Shown here one piece after another: positions 23,450 through 35,260 of a stretch of 64,000 nucleotides of DNA (the first letter of the stretch is position 1; each line of letters opens with the position of its first letter). This DNA is from Amaranthus tricolor. Taxonomy: Eukaryota; Streptophyta; Magnoliopsida; Caryophyllales; Amaranthaceae. The translations under genes and the position numbers were made by a program. Below the pieces are notes generated by a model. That model did not search any database. It saw only the letters and a list, made by a program, of their open reading frames with translations, and had not been told where the DNA came from. The stretch spans positions 18,623,790 to 18,687,789 of the forward strand of contig NC_080060.1 of NCBI RefSeq assembly GCF_026212465.1. Direction: 5' to 3'.

Positions 23450-24760
23450 CTTAATAGATGGCAAAGTTTTAGTCATCAAATTTGAGGGGTTATCTTTCGT
23501 TCAATCTTCACTGAAGTTAACTTCTCCGATGCTAATCTCACCACGAATGAAGTTATACATGATATCAATGTGGTTCGCCTATGATAAGTATTGTGCTATT
23601 TAGCCAAATGCATAACACTTTGACTATCACAATGCATACATACCAAAACCAAACTAGGAAATAACTCAACTATGAGACCTTTCACCACTTTGCTTCTTAT
23701 AACGACTCCTCTATGGCTATGAATTTTGCCTCGGTTGTAGCTATTAAATCTTGTAAAGAAGCCAAACAACTAATCGTCGTACCACCCATAGTGAATGCAA
23801 AACTCAAGGTTGATTGTCTACCATCCAAGTCTCAACCATAATTTGAGATATAATACCTAATCAGCTAGATTTTGTAACTTAAAGGCATACATCCAATGTA
23901 CCCTTAAGTATCTATGAAGCTATTTTACCACATTCCAATGTCGTTTCCACAGATTTTCCATATACCAAATAACTATGCTTACGACTTGAGCAATATCAAA
24001 TTTACTACAAACCATAGCATACATGAAGCTTTCGATATCATTTGTGTATGGAATAACTCTCATATCATCTTCGTCTTGTTTGGCTCAAGGACAATGATCT
24101 CTTGAGAGTAAGAAGTGAGAACTAAGGGGAGTGGAAACAATCTTGGAGACGTTCATAGAGAATCTCTTTAGAACTTTCTCATTGTACCTCCTTTAACTCA
24201 GGTTTACGAATCCATTGCTCCTACCTCTAACAATCTTCATACCAAGTATCTTCTTTACATCTCCTAGATCTTTCATGTCAAACTCATTCGACAATGGCTT
24301 ATTATTCTACCTCAAATATGCTACTAAGAGCAACTAGCAAATCATCTTCATGTAATACGATATATCAAGGACCCTACACTAGTGCTCCTCATATAGACAC
24401 AACTATCATATGAACTTCATGCAAAACCATGTGATTACATGAAGGAATCAAAGCTTCTATACCATTGTCTTGGAGATAGCTTCAAGCAGTACTGCAATCT
24501 CTCTAAGCGATACACATAGTCCTCCTTTCCTACTATCTCAAAGCCTTTTGGTTGTTTTGTAGATCTCCTCGTCTGATTCACTATGAAGAAATATCGTTTT
24601 AACATCTAACTGGTGTAATTTTAAGTCCTCAATCGCCACCAAAGCAAGTAGGGCCCTAATAAAAAAACATCATACCTCTTGGGAATAATTGTGGTATGTC
24701 ATACAAATATTTGAATCCCTCTATCCATAACTTTTGCTACAATAACTAAAATCAAAGATC
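23450..24760 (-). pseudogene. Degenerate copia reverse transcriptase/RNase H
   Basis: Minus-strand translation in broken frames gives a HQLDVKTIFLHSESDEEIYK block (about 24545-24620), matching the copia RT motif QLDVKTAFLHG. It then gives the RNase H block IATTEAKFIA (about 23720-23750) and MHLAK with HRRTTLISC (about 23545-23610), matching IHLAKNP...RTKHID. Many stops and frameshifts show it is old. It belongs with the 3' LTR at 22060-22641. Confidence 0.75.
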
Positions 24761-26002
24761 TTGGACACTCAAATGGTGAGAAAAGATGTAAAAGATAGAA
24801 AAACAAATTATGCACAAGCAAGCATAAAAAGATCAAAGCTTTGCAAGAACAAAGCAAACACAACAAGTTTAATGGTGTTCAGAGACACTCGGCTCTCAAA
24901 AGTGACTATATTTCATTAAAGATTCACTAAAATCTATCACCATCGTAAGCTCAGCCTTTAGAGTTTACAAACCATCAACAATAGAATCTATCACAACCCA
25001 CAATACAAGCCTTACTCTAAAGTTAATAATTTTTTCACTTGATTGTATTCTCATCCAATGTTTTCACCGCATAACCCTTATTTCTAATGGCCCATTATAT
25101 AGCTTAATAAATTAGTAACAAGGGAATCTTAATAGTACACCTCGAATATGAAATGATCACAATTGCCTCGTACTATTCAAATGTCATTTACTCAAACAAG
25201 CAAGCCTTCAACAGCCTTCACTATGACCTGCCTCAGAGTGAACCTTCAACAACCATCACTATGACCTGCCTCAGAGCGCTCGAACCACCCTTTGTGCTCG
25301 TTCAAGCGCTCTACTCTACACTCCTCTATTTGATTCTTTAAAGCTTCATCATCAAGCCATTCCTTCCCTCTTGCATTCTCATTATCCTCATCAATAATCT
25401 ATGCTTTGAAACGAGCTACGATGAGATCAAAATCTCCTCTAATATAAGGTTATTTAGTACTTGTACATACAAGTACAATTCTTGAGCTACCTAAGGCAAG
25501 GGGCGAAAAGGGATTTTCATGGGGAAGAGGAAGAAATGTGTAGGTTATATGAAAAGTACACTAAATGCGTGGATGAGAATTTTTAGAAAAAGTATAGGTC
25601 ATAGCCTAAAAAGAAAATGTAGTAAAATCCATAGGACTAAATAAAACAGAAAATGTAGCAAAATCCATTGAATATATATGTTTGTTTGACAAATGGTTTG
25701 GTTGATTTGACCAGCTTGAAATTAGCTACCTGTCACAGCTATTCTAGAGAAATGCGGTGAAATTTAGTTGTTGATTGTTTATTAGAGAAAAAAATGGATC
25801 AAAATTCAAAAGCCAATAAAAAAAGTGAATATAAGTACTTAAAACTAGTTTTGTCGTGTGTTCTTTCCAAACAATAGGTTTGAGTTCAAGAATTAGTTGA
25901 ATATTTTGTCACACCGAATTCGTATCTATAAAACAGAGAATATGTTTGTCTATATAACTTTTCTATTTTTCTTTCTTTCTCAATATCTTACTTGAGGTCA
26001 AT
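24761..26002. other. Intergenic DNA with a short tandem duplication
   Basis: No gene supported. At about 25203-25280 a ~40-base unit is duplicated in tandem (CACTATGACCTGCCTCAGAG twice). The rest is AT-rich. The 5' part of the copia element may lie at 24761-25100 but was not recognisable. Confidence 0.4.
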
Positions 26003-26466
26003 TTCAGTTTCAATGTCAATAATGAAGCGTAGATTGAAACATTTTGGTATACGATGGTCATCAAGCAACAAAAGGAACATCAAGATTCAAAGAAGATTAA
26101 ACACAAAATTGAACCGTCTTCTAGAAGTAGTTCATGGCAGCTTAATCTGGTGAATCCTACTAATCCAACACACTCGGACCTTTTGATTGCAATAAACAGG
26201 CTCCCATTGTTTGATCATGCAACATTTGAATGTAATGCTATTAACGACTCGTCAAATTCTATCATTGAAACTCAAGGCCATATGTAATGTTATTAACCAA
26301 CTCAACGAAGTGGGATTGTGAAAGAAGCTTGGGCTTAAAGTGAACAGATTTAAAATGAAGTATGAAGATGAAGACAAAGAATGGGTGCTATTGACTTGCA
26401 TTTCAGACCTAGAGCATGTTCTGTGTCTAGATAGATCTTTTGTAGTAAGTGTTGTTAGACTGTCAG
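26003..26466 (+). pseudogene. Degenerate second NLP C-terminus (RWP-RK + PB1)
   Basis: After an acceptor-like TTTCAG (about 26004-26009) the reading VSMSIMKRRLKHFGIRW aligns with the start of the RWP-RK exon of the intact NLP gene (VCPTTMKRICRQHGISRW), in the same splice phase. It continues to KLNRLLEVVHG, matching KLKRVIESVQG. The RWPSRK core has become RWSSSNKR. After frameshifts, a PB1 C-half follows at about 26322-26466: KKLGLKVNRFKMKYEDEDKE, WVLLTCISDLEHVL and VVRLSV. Stops, a shift between the two parts and the missing middle show that it is dead. Its last codons (SVSTTKQRS then stop) continue after the Harbinger element, at 30381-30404. It resembles NLPs generally, and the subclade is unclear. 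Confidence 0.8.
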
Positions 26467-26839
26467 TTAGGGGGCGTTTGGTTCGCACAAGGGAATCGGA
26501 ATGGAATGAGGAAAGGGAATGAAGGAGAAAGGAATGGATTCCCCTAATTTAGCCTAGTCGTTTGGTTGTGTTCAGGAAACGAAATGAACTACTGAATGAT
26601 TTCCTTTGTGACTGTTTGGTTCAAGTTAAGGAATCAAAATTTGAGTTTTTAAATTCTTTTATATTTTCTCCAAAAAAAAGTAGTTGTTATATGATAAACT
26701 TGAAAAAGTTATTTTTTGAAAAAACATAACTCTAAATAATAACAACGTAGCACGATTAATTACATATAATCACTTGTTTGTAGATCAAAATACATACGAA
26801 AAGTGTTCTAGTCCTTTCAAAATCATTCATGGAACCACA

Positions 26840-27861
26840 ACATTAGATCTAAGCATTACTATTTCCTCCAAGAAGACTCTTAACATCAGCACTTTTCAAA
26901 GCGTCGAGACACTTTGAAAATATCAGGAGCTTGTTTGGTTATGAGGCTAGAATGTTAGCCACTTCAAAAACTTGGTTAGGAGTTACACCTTCTAAATTAA
27001 AAGAGAGTAGTTCCTCTAACACTTTCTCAGTCTGTTCAACTATTTTTTGCTCACGATCATAGTGCGTGCCATCACATTTGCCATAGTTGAAAGATGAACA
27101 TTCATGTCTTTCATGAATGCTTGTAAGCTAGCCAACTCATTAGAACTACCTTCACCAGCATTTCCTCTCTTACTTCTTTTAGAAGTTTTTTCAGTCTTCA
27201 TCTTTTTGGCAGGAGGAGAAGTAATAGTTTGAGTGGCATTACCACTAGCATCAATTCCCTCATCATCACTTGAATCAAGTGTAACTTGTGGAGGGGCAAC
27301 ATTTTACAAATTCTTGATTGCTTCAACATAATCTTCAGCTGGTTTTCCGGTAGCGTAATCCTTGCCGTAAACATTCATGAGTTCATGAAAGTGCGGAAAT
27401 GAAACTTCAAACAGGTTTTTGCAATTCAGATGATTCTGAAAAACCAAAAAATCTCAAAATGATCAAATGTACAACATCATCAAACAATCTCAAATGTACA
27501 AAGGTTGGCATACCTTGCAAAACTCGTCATAAACAGCCCTATCTACAGAAATCATTTTTTTTTCATCATCCCAGACGAATCCACTTGTATTTAACATTTG
27601 AGAAATAGCCCTAAACTTGGCTACAAGTGTCTTAAGTCGAGAATCAATGAGTGGCAGAGCCTTCAAACCACAACCAGGAAGAGCCTTACCTATGAGCTCC
27701 TCTAAGCGAACCATGTAGCCGCTTCTAAATCCATTTTCACACCTCCAGTGAGGATCAACAGCTAACTCTGACAATGCTTCCACAAGAGCCTTATCTTCTT
27801 GGGCAGTCCAAAATCGTTTGTTTTTTCCCCTTCCACCTCCACTAGCACTACTTTCATCCAT
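26840..27861 (-). CDS. Harbinger ORF1, Myb/SANT-like protein
   Basis: Companion protein of PIF/Harbinger transposons; family members bind the element ends and help bring the transposase into the nucleus. The first exon runs from ATG at 27861 (MDESSASGGGRGKNKRFWTA) down to about 27515. It carries a Myb/SANT-like domain, with FWTAQEDKALVEAL and VDPHWRCENGFRSGY and a final region DDEKKMISVDRAVYDEFCKV. A second exon continues at about 27415 (NLFEVSFPHFHELMNVYGKD), followed by a Ser/Asp-rich stretch, a basic PPAKKMKTEKTSKRSKRGN segment that looks like a nuclear signal, and a C-terminal helix-rich part to about 27050. A TAA-type stop near 27304 and further stops near 27050 suggest either more introns or a damaged 3' end, so the end coordinate is approximate. 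Confidence 0.7.
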
Positions 27862-28048
27862 CCTCTTTAACATTCAATACAAATAAACAAAATTGAACCA
27901 TACTGATCATAGTAAACAAAATTGCATGTATATAAAAATGGAATGAACCAACAAATATTCAATACAAGAAATATTCAAGCATGAAATAAACATACAAGTC
28001 TGAAGTTCAAATACAAGAAATGGAGGTTTTAAATAAAAAGGAATAACA

Positions 28049-29288
28049 TCACAAAGTAAGTCTGCGTTGTCTAGCCCTCCAATCATTGAACATATATTGG
28101 GCCATTGTATTTCGAAAATTCGTCCATGGATCGGTTACAACAATGGAGGTTATGTACTCCACATCATCTTCCTCATTATCATCACCATCATTATCATCAC
28201 CATCATTATCATCACTATCATTTTCCTCAAACAAGTCCTCATCATCAAATTCTACAAGCATGTATCTCTTTACCAAATTATGTAATAAAGCACAAGCAAG
28301 TACAATTCGACCATGTGTTTGTAAACTAAACCAAGAAGGACTTCTAAGAATCCCCCATTTTCCCTTGAGTAATCCAAAGCATCTCTCAATCACATTTCTA
28401 ACTTTTGCATGCCTTAAGTTGAAATATTCTTCGGCGGTTTGGGGTTGTCGGGGGCCATTATTCCATTCTCTAAGATGATAAAGATGCCCTCTATAGGGTG
28501 CAAGGAATCCTTCTCCATTAGTATATCCTCCATCACATAGATAATAACAACCTTGACAAATTTAAAAAAAATATTACTCTCTTACTAAGTAAATCTCAAA
28601 TAAAATCTAGTACGTCAATCAAATTACCTTTTGGAACTTTCAACCCATTAGGCCTAGAAATAGCATCTCGAAGAATCCGACCATCGTGTGCCGACCCCTC
28701 CCAACCAGGTAAGACATACATAAATTCCATCTCGGGTGAACATACTCCTAATACATTCATAGCAAGGGTACCTTTTCTACTCCGATATTTGGATCGATCA
28801 TCACAAGGAACATTCACTAGAATCATTGTACCATCAAGGGCACCTAATGAGTTCTACAAAACAAAGAATATCACTTTAAATTATGTAATAGTCTCTCTAT
28901 TTTATCTCAAATTAAAGTGTTGGTTTTTATTTACCTTGAAATATTTCCATCTTTCATCGTTGCAATCCTCTTGTGTTGGTGTTGGTTTCTTAAGAAGAAT
29001 AGCATGTAACTTTAAGATTGCTAACAAACAAGCATGAAATTGGCTACTAATAGTTTCACCACTTCTATAAAAATGTGCACCCATCATTCTATTTTTCTTA
29101 TGGTGAGCTAATGTGTATAAGAAACCCGCAACCATCTCTTCCAAACATGTGTTTCTTGTTTCATTTAATCCACCAATATCTCTAACCATCTCTAAAAGTA
29201 CACCAAATGTGTATCGATTTATACGAAGATAGTTCCTACACAAAGTGTCACTTTCTCTAATCATTCTATTCAAGTTGTGCAATCTCAT
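28049..29288 (-). CDS. Harbinger transposase (DDE_4), three exons, 360 aa
   Basis: RNase H-fold transposase that excises and inserts the element. Exons on minus: 29288-28935, 28853-28628 and 28551-28049. All introns have GT..AG, and the lengths (354+226+503) keep phase to one stop, giving 360 residues, near the family size. The N-terminal helix region starts MRLHNLNRMIRES. Catalytic motifs: LGALDGT (D125), GSAHDGRIL (D175), LCDGGY (D200) and NVIERCFGLLKG (E249). The triad is taken as D125, one of D175/D200, and E249. The C-terminus has an acidic DDND/DDNE run encoded by a CATCATTATCATCAC repeat (28170-28235). No internal stop was found, so the gene looks functional. Exon joins are my prediction. 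Confidence 0.88.
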
Positions 29289-30377
29289 TTTTCTCCTAGT
29301 TTTTTATCAAGCTTAAGATAATGGGAATCGTATATAGTTTTTCTCATCGAGTACAACATCAAATGTAGCAACACAACACAATTAATCATAGTAATTATGA
29401 ACCGAATACACTCCCAATTTCTCTTCCTTTTCAAAGAAGTATCAATGCTAATTTTCTGTAGAAATGAACATCAATAAGAACATCAAACAAGTACCAAGTA
29501 GCTTGTTTCCATGTATTCTTCAAAACCAAACAAACAGCATACAAAAAAACCCAAATCCAAAAACGAACAGCCTCTTAATCAGGATTATGTGAATTAATCA
29601 TCATTATTAGAATTTTCCTCATCATACATTATCAAAAACAAACAGCCTCTGAATTCAATGACAAAATTTTCCTCACCATAATCACCAGAACAATTAAATC
29701 AGTGGCATTAACACGCCAACAACCCAGCAAAATCAAGCAATTAAATCAAGCAATTAAATCAACCATAATCACCATACATTAAACAACCCAGCAATAAGTA
29801 ATAATCAACAACCCAACATTAAATCCAAAGAACACAAATCTGATTCAACAGAGAATCAACTAGATTGAACAGCAATTGAACAGAGATTGAATGAAACGAG
29901 AGTGAAGGAAATCAGAGATTGAACAGCAGCAAGTAATAGCAGCAGTGAAGGAAACGAGAGTGAGAAATCAGCAACTAACTTACATTTGACAATGGCGGGA
30001 GCAAAATCGAGAGTAAGAATAAAGGCGCAACAGCAGGAGGAAGGACGCGCGAGGAAGAGATGAGAGCTTGAGGAAGATGAACGAGGCGCGACGAATGGAA
30101 GGAGGTGCCAACGATTTTGGTGAGGAAGGAGGCGCGAGGAAGGAGAAAAATGGCAAGCAAGCAGTAGGGTTTGGAGAGGAGAGGTTGCTGAATGAGGGAG
30201 GGAATGGAATGGCAAAGTAAAGGGGGAGGTGGGGAATGAGGTTTACCTCATTTGGATAAACCTAAAACTTAAATGGGGGAAAGAAAATCATTGAAAATGG
30301 GAACCAAACAACATCAAAGGGAATGGGATATTTCCATTCCCTTTCCCTTTCCTTAAGACCCCCGACCAAACGCCCCC
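29289..30377. other. Harbinger 5' noncoding region and right end
   Basis: Upstream of the transposase on minus. It is A-rich, then purine-rich with GAGGAAG/GAGAG runs (29960-30200), and ends in the subterminal CCATTCCCTTT words and the TIR. A 119-codon frame (29856-30215) is of low complexity and is not called. Promoter and terminal binding sites are expected here from family knowledge. Confidence 0.5.
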
Positions 30378-30380
30378 TTA

Positions 30381-31440
30381 GTACTACTAAGCAAAGATCA
30401 TGATTACAACTGCTCCTACAAATTGCTTTTGCTTTAATGATATTTCAAACAACTTTCCTTACTAGACTATGTCGCAACACGAAGCCTGAACATCAGAACT
30501 TACTTCGCAAAAAGAGATGGAGCAGTATATATATTTGATTAACATTCTGATCACCACCAACCCCCCTGCTCTCCTGCTTCTTCTGTTTGTGTAATTTGTG
30601 AAGGTGGTGCATTAATAATTTACTATTAAAATTTCACATACGCTACTTTTAGGTAGATGAAGCAGTATATATATTTGATTTACATGATATATATCGATTA
30701 GTCAGCAAGTCTAAATTGAAATGCACACCATCAGGTAGATGAAAGAATGCCTAGTGATTTCAAAAGCTTACCTGAACCTGCTTGTCTGCTTCTAAGATCA
30801 AATTGGTACAAACGAAATTTAATTTCTTTGCTAGTCCAGCTTCTCGGGAGCAGAAAACTCAGTTATAGCAGGCTTTAAAATTTTAACCATAGAACGTGTA
30901 ACATCTTCACAGTTTGACTCATTGCCAATATCCAATTTTGCTCACCCAAAAGAAGTGAACAGTGTGAAAATTTCTAATAGATTCCATTCAAGCATTGAAC
31001 ACAAACAAAGATAGATGATCATGAAAATGAAAATGTGAATCAGTACTAATCACCAAGCCTTTTCAAATATTGGCATAACTCACCCTCATAGAAGAACTTC
31101 TAAAAGTGTTTCTGGATTGCATACCTATTTTTTTGCTTGGTCTGTTTTTGATTGGTAATTAGATTTACATAGTTAAGCTCAGTTGCAGGCTTGTCCTTTG
31201 TCACTTGTCAAAAATCAGTGAATATCTAAAACAACATAAATCCCACTAGTAATCGAGAGAGCGAGGCTGATTAGTTCAAATTAAGACTTATGGGGAAAAG
31301 ATGAGCCTGTACTTAAAATCAATGAGCCAAATAGGTCAAGTATGCGTTAAAACCCGTTATTCAATCATTACCCTAAAACAGTAAGGAGTTATGCAAGCGA
31401 ATTCAGAATCAATAAACCATTTCAAAGTTTAAAGTTTTCA
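30381..31440. other. Tail of NLP relic, then spacer
   Basis: The first ~24 bases finish the NLP relic frame (stop at about 30402-30404). Beyond it there is no gene. A 20-base sequence, AGCAGTATATATATTTGATT, occurs twice about 150 bases apart (near 30512 and 30661). Confidence 0.5.
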
Positions 31441-31545
31441 TTTCATAACACAAAAACATTAATTTTACATTTACAGCACACACCTACAAAATATTTAGTA
31501 TGCCCCTTTAAGAGTCTACTGATAAGCATCGAAATATAAACAAAC

Positions 31546-31951
<406 letters not shown>

Positions 31952-32055
31952 AACAGGGAAAAGGTCGTTTTAATTTTTTATGACTGGCTGACTGCGTTTG
32001 GGAGGAGGGATTTATTTTCGTGTTATTTAAAGCCGTTTATTTAAGATTGGAATCT

Positions 32056-32168
32056 AATTATCTGACGGTGAATAATGTCAATCCGTGACACCCGTAATCT
32101 GTTCTAAAAACTGTCAATGCTAAATATTTGACGGTTTGTTATTTGCAAATATATCACCACGCGGATTT
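32056..32168 (-). promoter_or_regulatory. Histone promoter motifs (hexamer/octamer-like)
   Basis: CCGTCA occurs twice on minus (near 32061 and 32129), similar to the plant histone hexamer ACGTCA. CCACGCGGATT at 32157-32167 (plus) closely resembles the plant type II element TCACGCGGATC, which includes the histone octamer. Position, 200-310 bases upstream of the ATG, fits cell-cycle promoters of plant H3/H4 genes. Confidence 0.6.
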
Positions 32169-32709
32169 TATTTGGTATATGTTTCTCTATATATAATATA
32201 AAACGTAGTCAAGTGGCATTTTATTTAATTCGTCTTAATGCGTATTATTAAATTATTAACTTTTTAGAATTTTTTTATCATATGAAATCAAAGATATTAA
32301 AGATTCAAATTATGCATTAAATAGCGTAAAAAACAGAAGTGTAACAACTATTAAAAATCAGAGGAAGTATAACATTAAAAAAAGGTAAAGATATTATGCA
32401 GTAAACACTATCAATGTGGACAGTCATATGTATAAATTAACTGTGTAATTTTGAAAACTGTCAACATTATATTATGCAGTGTATTATAATCAAAAATACT
32501 TTAATGAAAAAGACATTGATTAAGATCAAATGTCATCATTTCTCATTAGCCAATAAATGAATTTCATTTGTTAAACTTTATTTAGTTGTGTTGGGAAAAA
32601 TTAAAGAAAAAAAGTATGGTAGAATGATAAACGTAAAACTTCTACATTGCTTAATATTACTACTTTCATTAATTAGAAGAATATCCTATTTATAGGCTTA
32701 CAAAGTCAT
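32169..32709. other. AT-rich spacer, no gene seen
   Basis: No gene supported. A block at about 32225-32370 (ending AATCAGAGGAAGTATAAC) looks like a decayed Stowaway-like MITE, but the left end is not clear. Confidence 0.4.
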
Positions 32710-32885
32710 AGGGTTGTCAAACAGATCAAGTTGGGTCATTTTCAGGTTAAGGTCATATATAAATGGGTCAATAGACTCTTAATCCGAACCTGACATGTTT
32801 AATTAAATGGATCAAAAATTGAAACCCCACCTGATTTGTAGCTAGTCGGGTCAACCTGCTAATAATCCAATTAACCTTTTTTTTT

Positions 32886-33323
32886 AGAAAAAATTACCTA
32901 GTATAATCCAATATTTTCATGATTTCTCTACAATAATCACACCTATTGATTAACCATGAACAATCCCAACTTTAGAGGGATATTTTCCTTGAGTAAACCC
33001 GGTAACCGGATGACTTGCTATTACAAGTTTTATTTAAAAAAATAAAATTAAATGTCGAAAAAAATATAAATAAAATGTTAAAAGAAATTTTAGATTTTTT
33101 TAATATTAAGAATTTTTTATGTAAATTTTCAAATTTTTTCTCTAATTTTAAATTAATTTTCAGTTTATTTTTTCGGTAAATTACCTACTATAACAGATTA
33201 TCGGGTTACTCGGGTTTACTCTATACAAATACCCCTAAAGTTGGGATTATCCATGCTTAATCAATAAGTGGGATTAATGTAGGGAAATTATAAAAAGGTT
33301 GGAATATTCTAGATAATTTTTCC
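32886..33323. mobile_element. Foldback MITE, family A, copy 2 (438 bp)
   Basis: The ends GAAAAAATTACCTAGTATAA and AGATAATTTTTCC, and inner blocks such as CTACAATAAT, CTATTGATTA, GAGTAAACCCGG and their inverses, match copy 1 at 6747-7170 throughout. T-rich sequence on both sides could be an 8-9 base target duplication. It sits inside the hAT relic, so it inserted later. Non-coding. Confidence 0.85.
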
Positions 33324-33699
33324 TTTTTTTTATTATATTTGGGTTTTTTAGGTCATTTGACTCATATTATTCAGGTCATTTGACCCATATACTCCGGGTA
33401 ATATGACCCAGTTTTTCTATTCATTACATCATTTATAATTCAAAATTTAAAGATCAAACATACAAACATTCACATTTCATAATAAACATGCTTCAAAGTT
33501 CAACTATCATCATATTCATAATAAGAAAATTACTAACTTACTAAAAATGGATGCATACTTCATAGTTATAAGTCTTCAAAAGTCAACTAACAAAGCAAAA
33601 TATAACAACTAATTGTTAAGTTGACAAGCAACAACCAAAAGCATCATAATTAGTTTTAACAAATCATCATAATCTAAAATATGGGGGTTGAGGAAGATG

Positions 33700-35260
33700 T
33701 TTTAGAGCTGAATTCATGTTAATTGAAACTCGGACTTGGACTAGGGCAAGATATATCTTCTTCTTCTTCAACTTTTATCTTCATAACCACGCCACAAAGC
33801 TCATCCAATTGTGATTCCATTTTTGCTTCATTAACAAACAAAAATTTAAGTTAACAAACAAACAAAAATATTAACACCAATAAAAGCAACTAACCAATAT
33901 TAACACCAATAAAAGCAACTAACCAATATTAACATAGACATATTAATATATGGAAAATTACCTCCTTCAAATGATTAACCTTTAGACAACCAATAGCTTG
34001 GACAATATTTGACGTCAAGGCACTTTGATAGCAATCAAGTACACGACCATCAATGCTATATGCAGATTCAGAAGCCACAGTAGATATAGGAATGGCAAGA
34101 CTATCTCTAGCCATTAAAGAAAGTACATATAACGAGATGCATTTGTCTTCCAATGCGCAAGAATATCAAGATTAACTGAACGAATTGCTCCTCAATATAC
34201 ATCTCTAAATCAAATTTCATACTCACGGTACTATGCTCATTAGAGAAACTATCAAAGTCCTATAAAACAAGCATTTACGTCAAAATCTTTAAAAGATAAA
34301 AAACAAACAAAAACTTATATAATGAAAAAAATCATAAACTTACGGTCATAAACTCGTCGGAAGCATCTTCAACATTTCCAACATGTAAACTTTCATATTT
34401 TTGTCTTGGAGAAGTTCCGAATAGTTTAAGACCATAGATATTATAAATTTCCTGTATTTTTTCCCTTACCTTAGTCAATTCTTCCTCATATTCTACACAA
34501 TTTCCATGAGCTTTTTTAAAGCTCAATTGAAAAAATTGAAGCTTAAACCTAGGATCTTAAACAACAGCAACAACCATAATAATGCTAAAGTCACTCTAAT
34601 ATTTCCCATAATTTTCATACATCTTACAAGCCATTTTCTTCATAAAACCATATGTACTCTCCATTTCACTCTTTAAAAGCAATCTTACCCTTAACACATT
34701 AGGAAAGTATAAGTTGGCAGTAGGATATTTATTCCCATAAAAGTAAGAGTAGATTCATAAAAAACTTTTAAAACCTTAAAGTTTTTCAATTTCAGCCCAT
34801 TCTTCCGCAGTAGGACAATGAATATAGTTAGCATCAACTTTCTGAAAATGAATTAAAGCTTTCTTATAATACAATGCACTTTCAAACATTAAATATATAA
34901 AATTCCATCGTGTTATGACATCTTGTTTTTAACCTTTAGAGCTTTGATGGCCTACATGGTCAATACAACTTAAGAATTGTTGTTTTCTGGCTTTTAATCC
35001 CTTACAACATTTCACACTTTCTCTCACCTTAATCACAACATCATCTATTTCTTTCAATCCATATTGAACAACTAAATTCTTTGATATGTGCACAACACCT
35101 CACGTGAAAAAATTATCCTGCACATAACAATTCAAGTTCACCCTTAAGACATTCAACAAATACATCATTTGAGGTCGTATTATCAAGATTAATGCTAAAA
35201 ATCTTTTGCAAGATACCCTATTCTTTTAGCAAGGAACACACTTGATCATTTAAATGAACT
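33700..35260 (-). pseudogene. hAT transposase, degenerate
   Basis: Minus-strand pieces in broken frames. The C-terminal dimerisation domain at 33929-34153 contains LSLMARDSLAIPISTVASES then IDGRVLDCYQSALT, matching the hAT signature. The middle piece at 34332-34526 contains EEELTKVREKIQEIYNIYG. About 34780-34930 reads FIYLMFESALYYKKALIHF, and 35150-35260 reads IFSINLDNTTSNDVF. Many stops and frameshifts; no BED zinc finger seen. RICESLEEPER/Ac-like family; non-functional. Confidence 0.8.

Larger units (their letters stand above)
26470..30377 (-). mobile_element. PIF/Harbinger DNA transposon, 3.9 kb, apparently autonomous
   Basis: The termini GGGGGCGTTTGGTTCG (left) and CGACCAAACGCCCCC (right) are 13-14 base inverted repeats of the PIF/Harbinger type, with TTA duplications outside. 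Subterminal regions are full of GGAATGG/CCATTCC words, possible binding sites for its Myb-like protein. Two genes lie inside, both on minus: a DDE transposase (28049-29288) and a Myb/SANT-like protein (about 26840-27861). The coding regions of the transposase are open throughout, so the element may be young and mobile. Confidence 0.93.
26467..30380. other. TTA target-site duplication of the Harbinger element
   Basis: TTA at 26467-26469 and again at 30378-30380 brackets the element 26470-30377. TTA (TWA) duplication is diagnostic of PIF/Harbinger insertion. Removing the element and one TTA rejoins the NLP relic reading. Confidence 0.9.
32710..35260 (-). mobile_element. hAT transposon relic
   Basis: The left side begins near TAGGGTTGTCAAACAGATCA (32711), a good hAT terminal sequence, followed by GGGTCA/TGACCC subterminal words (32735-32870 and 33350-33412). 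A minus-strand hAT transposase relic lies at 33700-35260. The MITE at 32886-33323 is inserted in the subterminal part. The right end was not found, because an LTR begins at 35261. Confidence 0.65.

Noticed and set aside
28067..28478. Plus-strand Ser- and His-rich frames
   Set aside because: Shadows of the acidic C-terminus of the Harbinger transposase on minus.
29856..30215. Ser/Leu-rich 119-codon minus-strand frame upstream of the Harbinger transposase
   Set aside because: Reverse of a purine-rich noncoding stretch, low complexity, no match.
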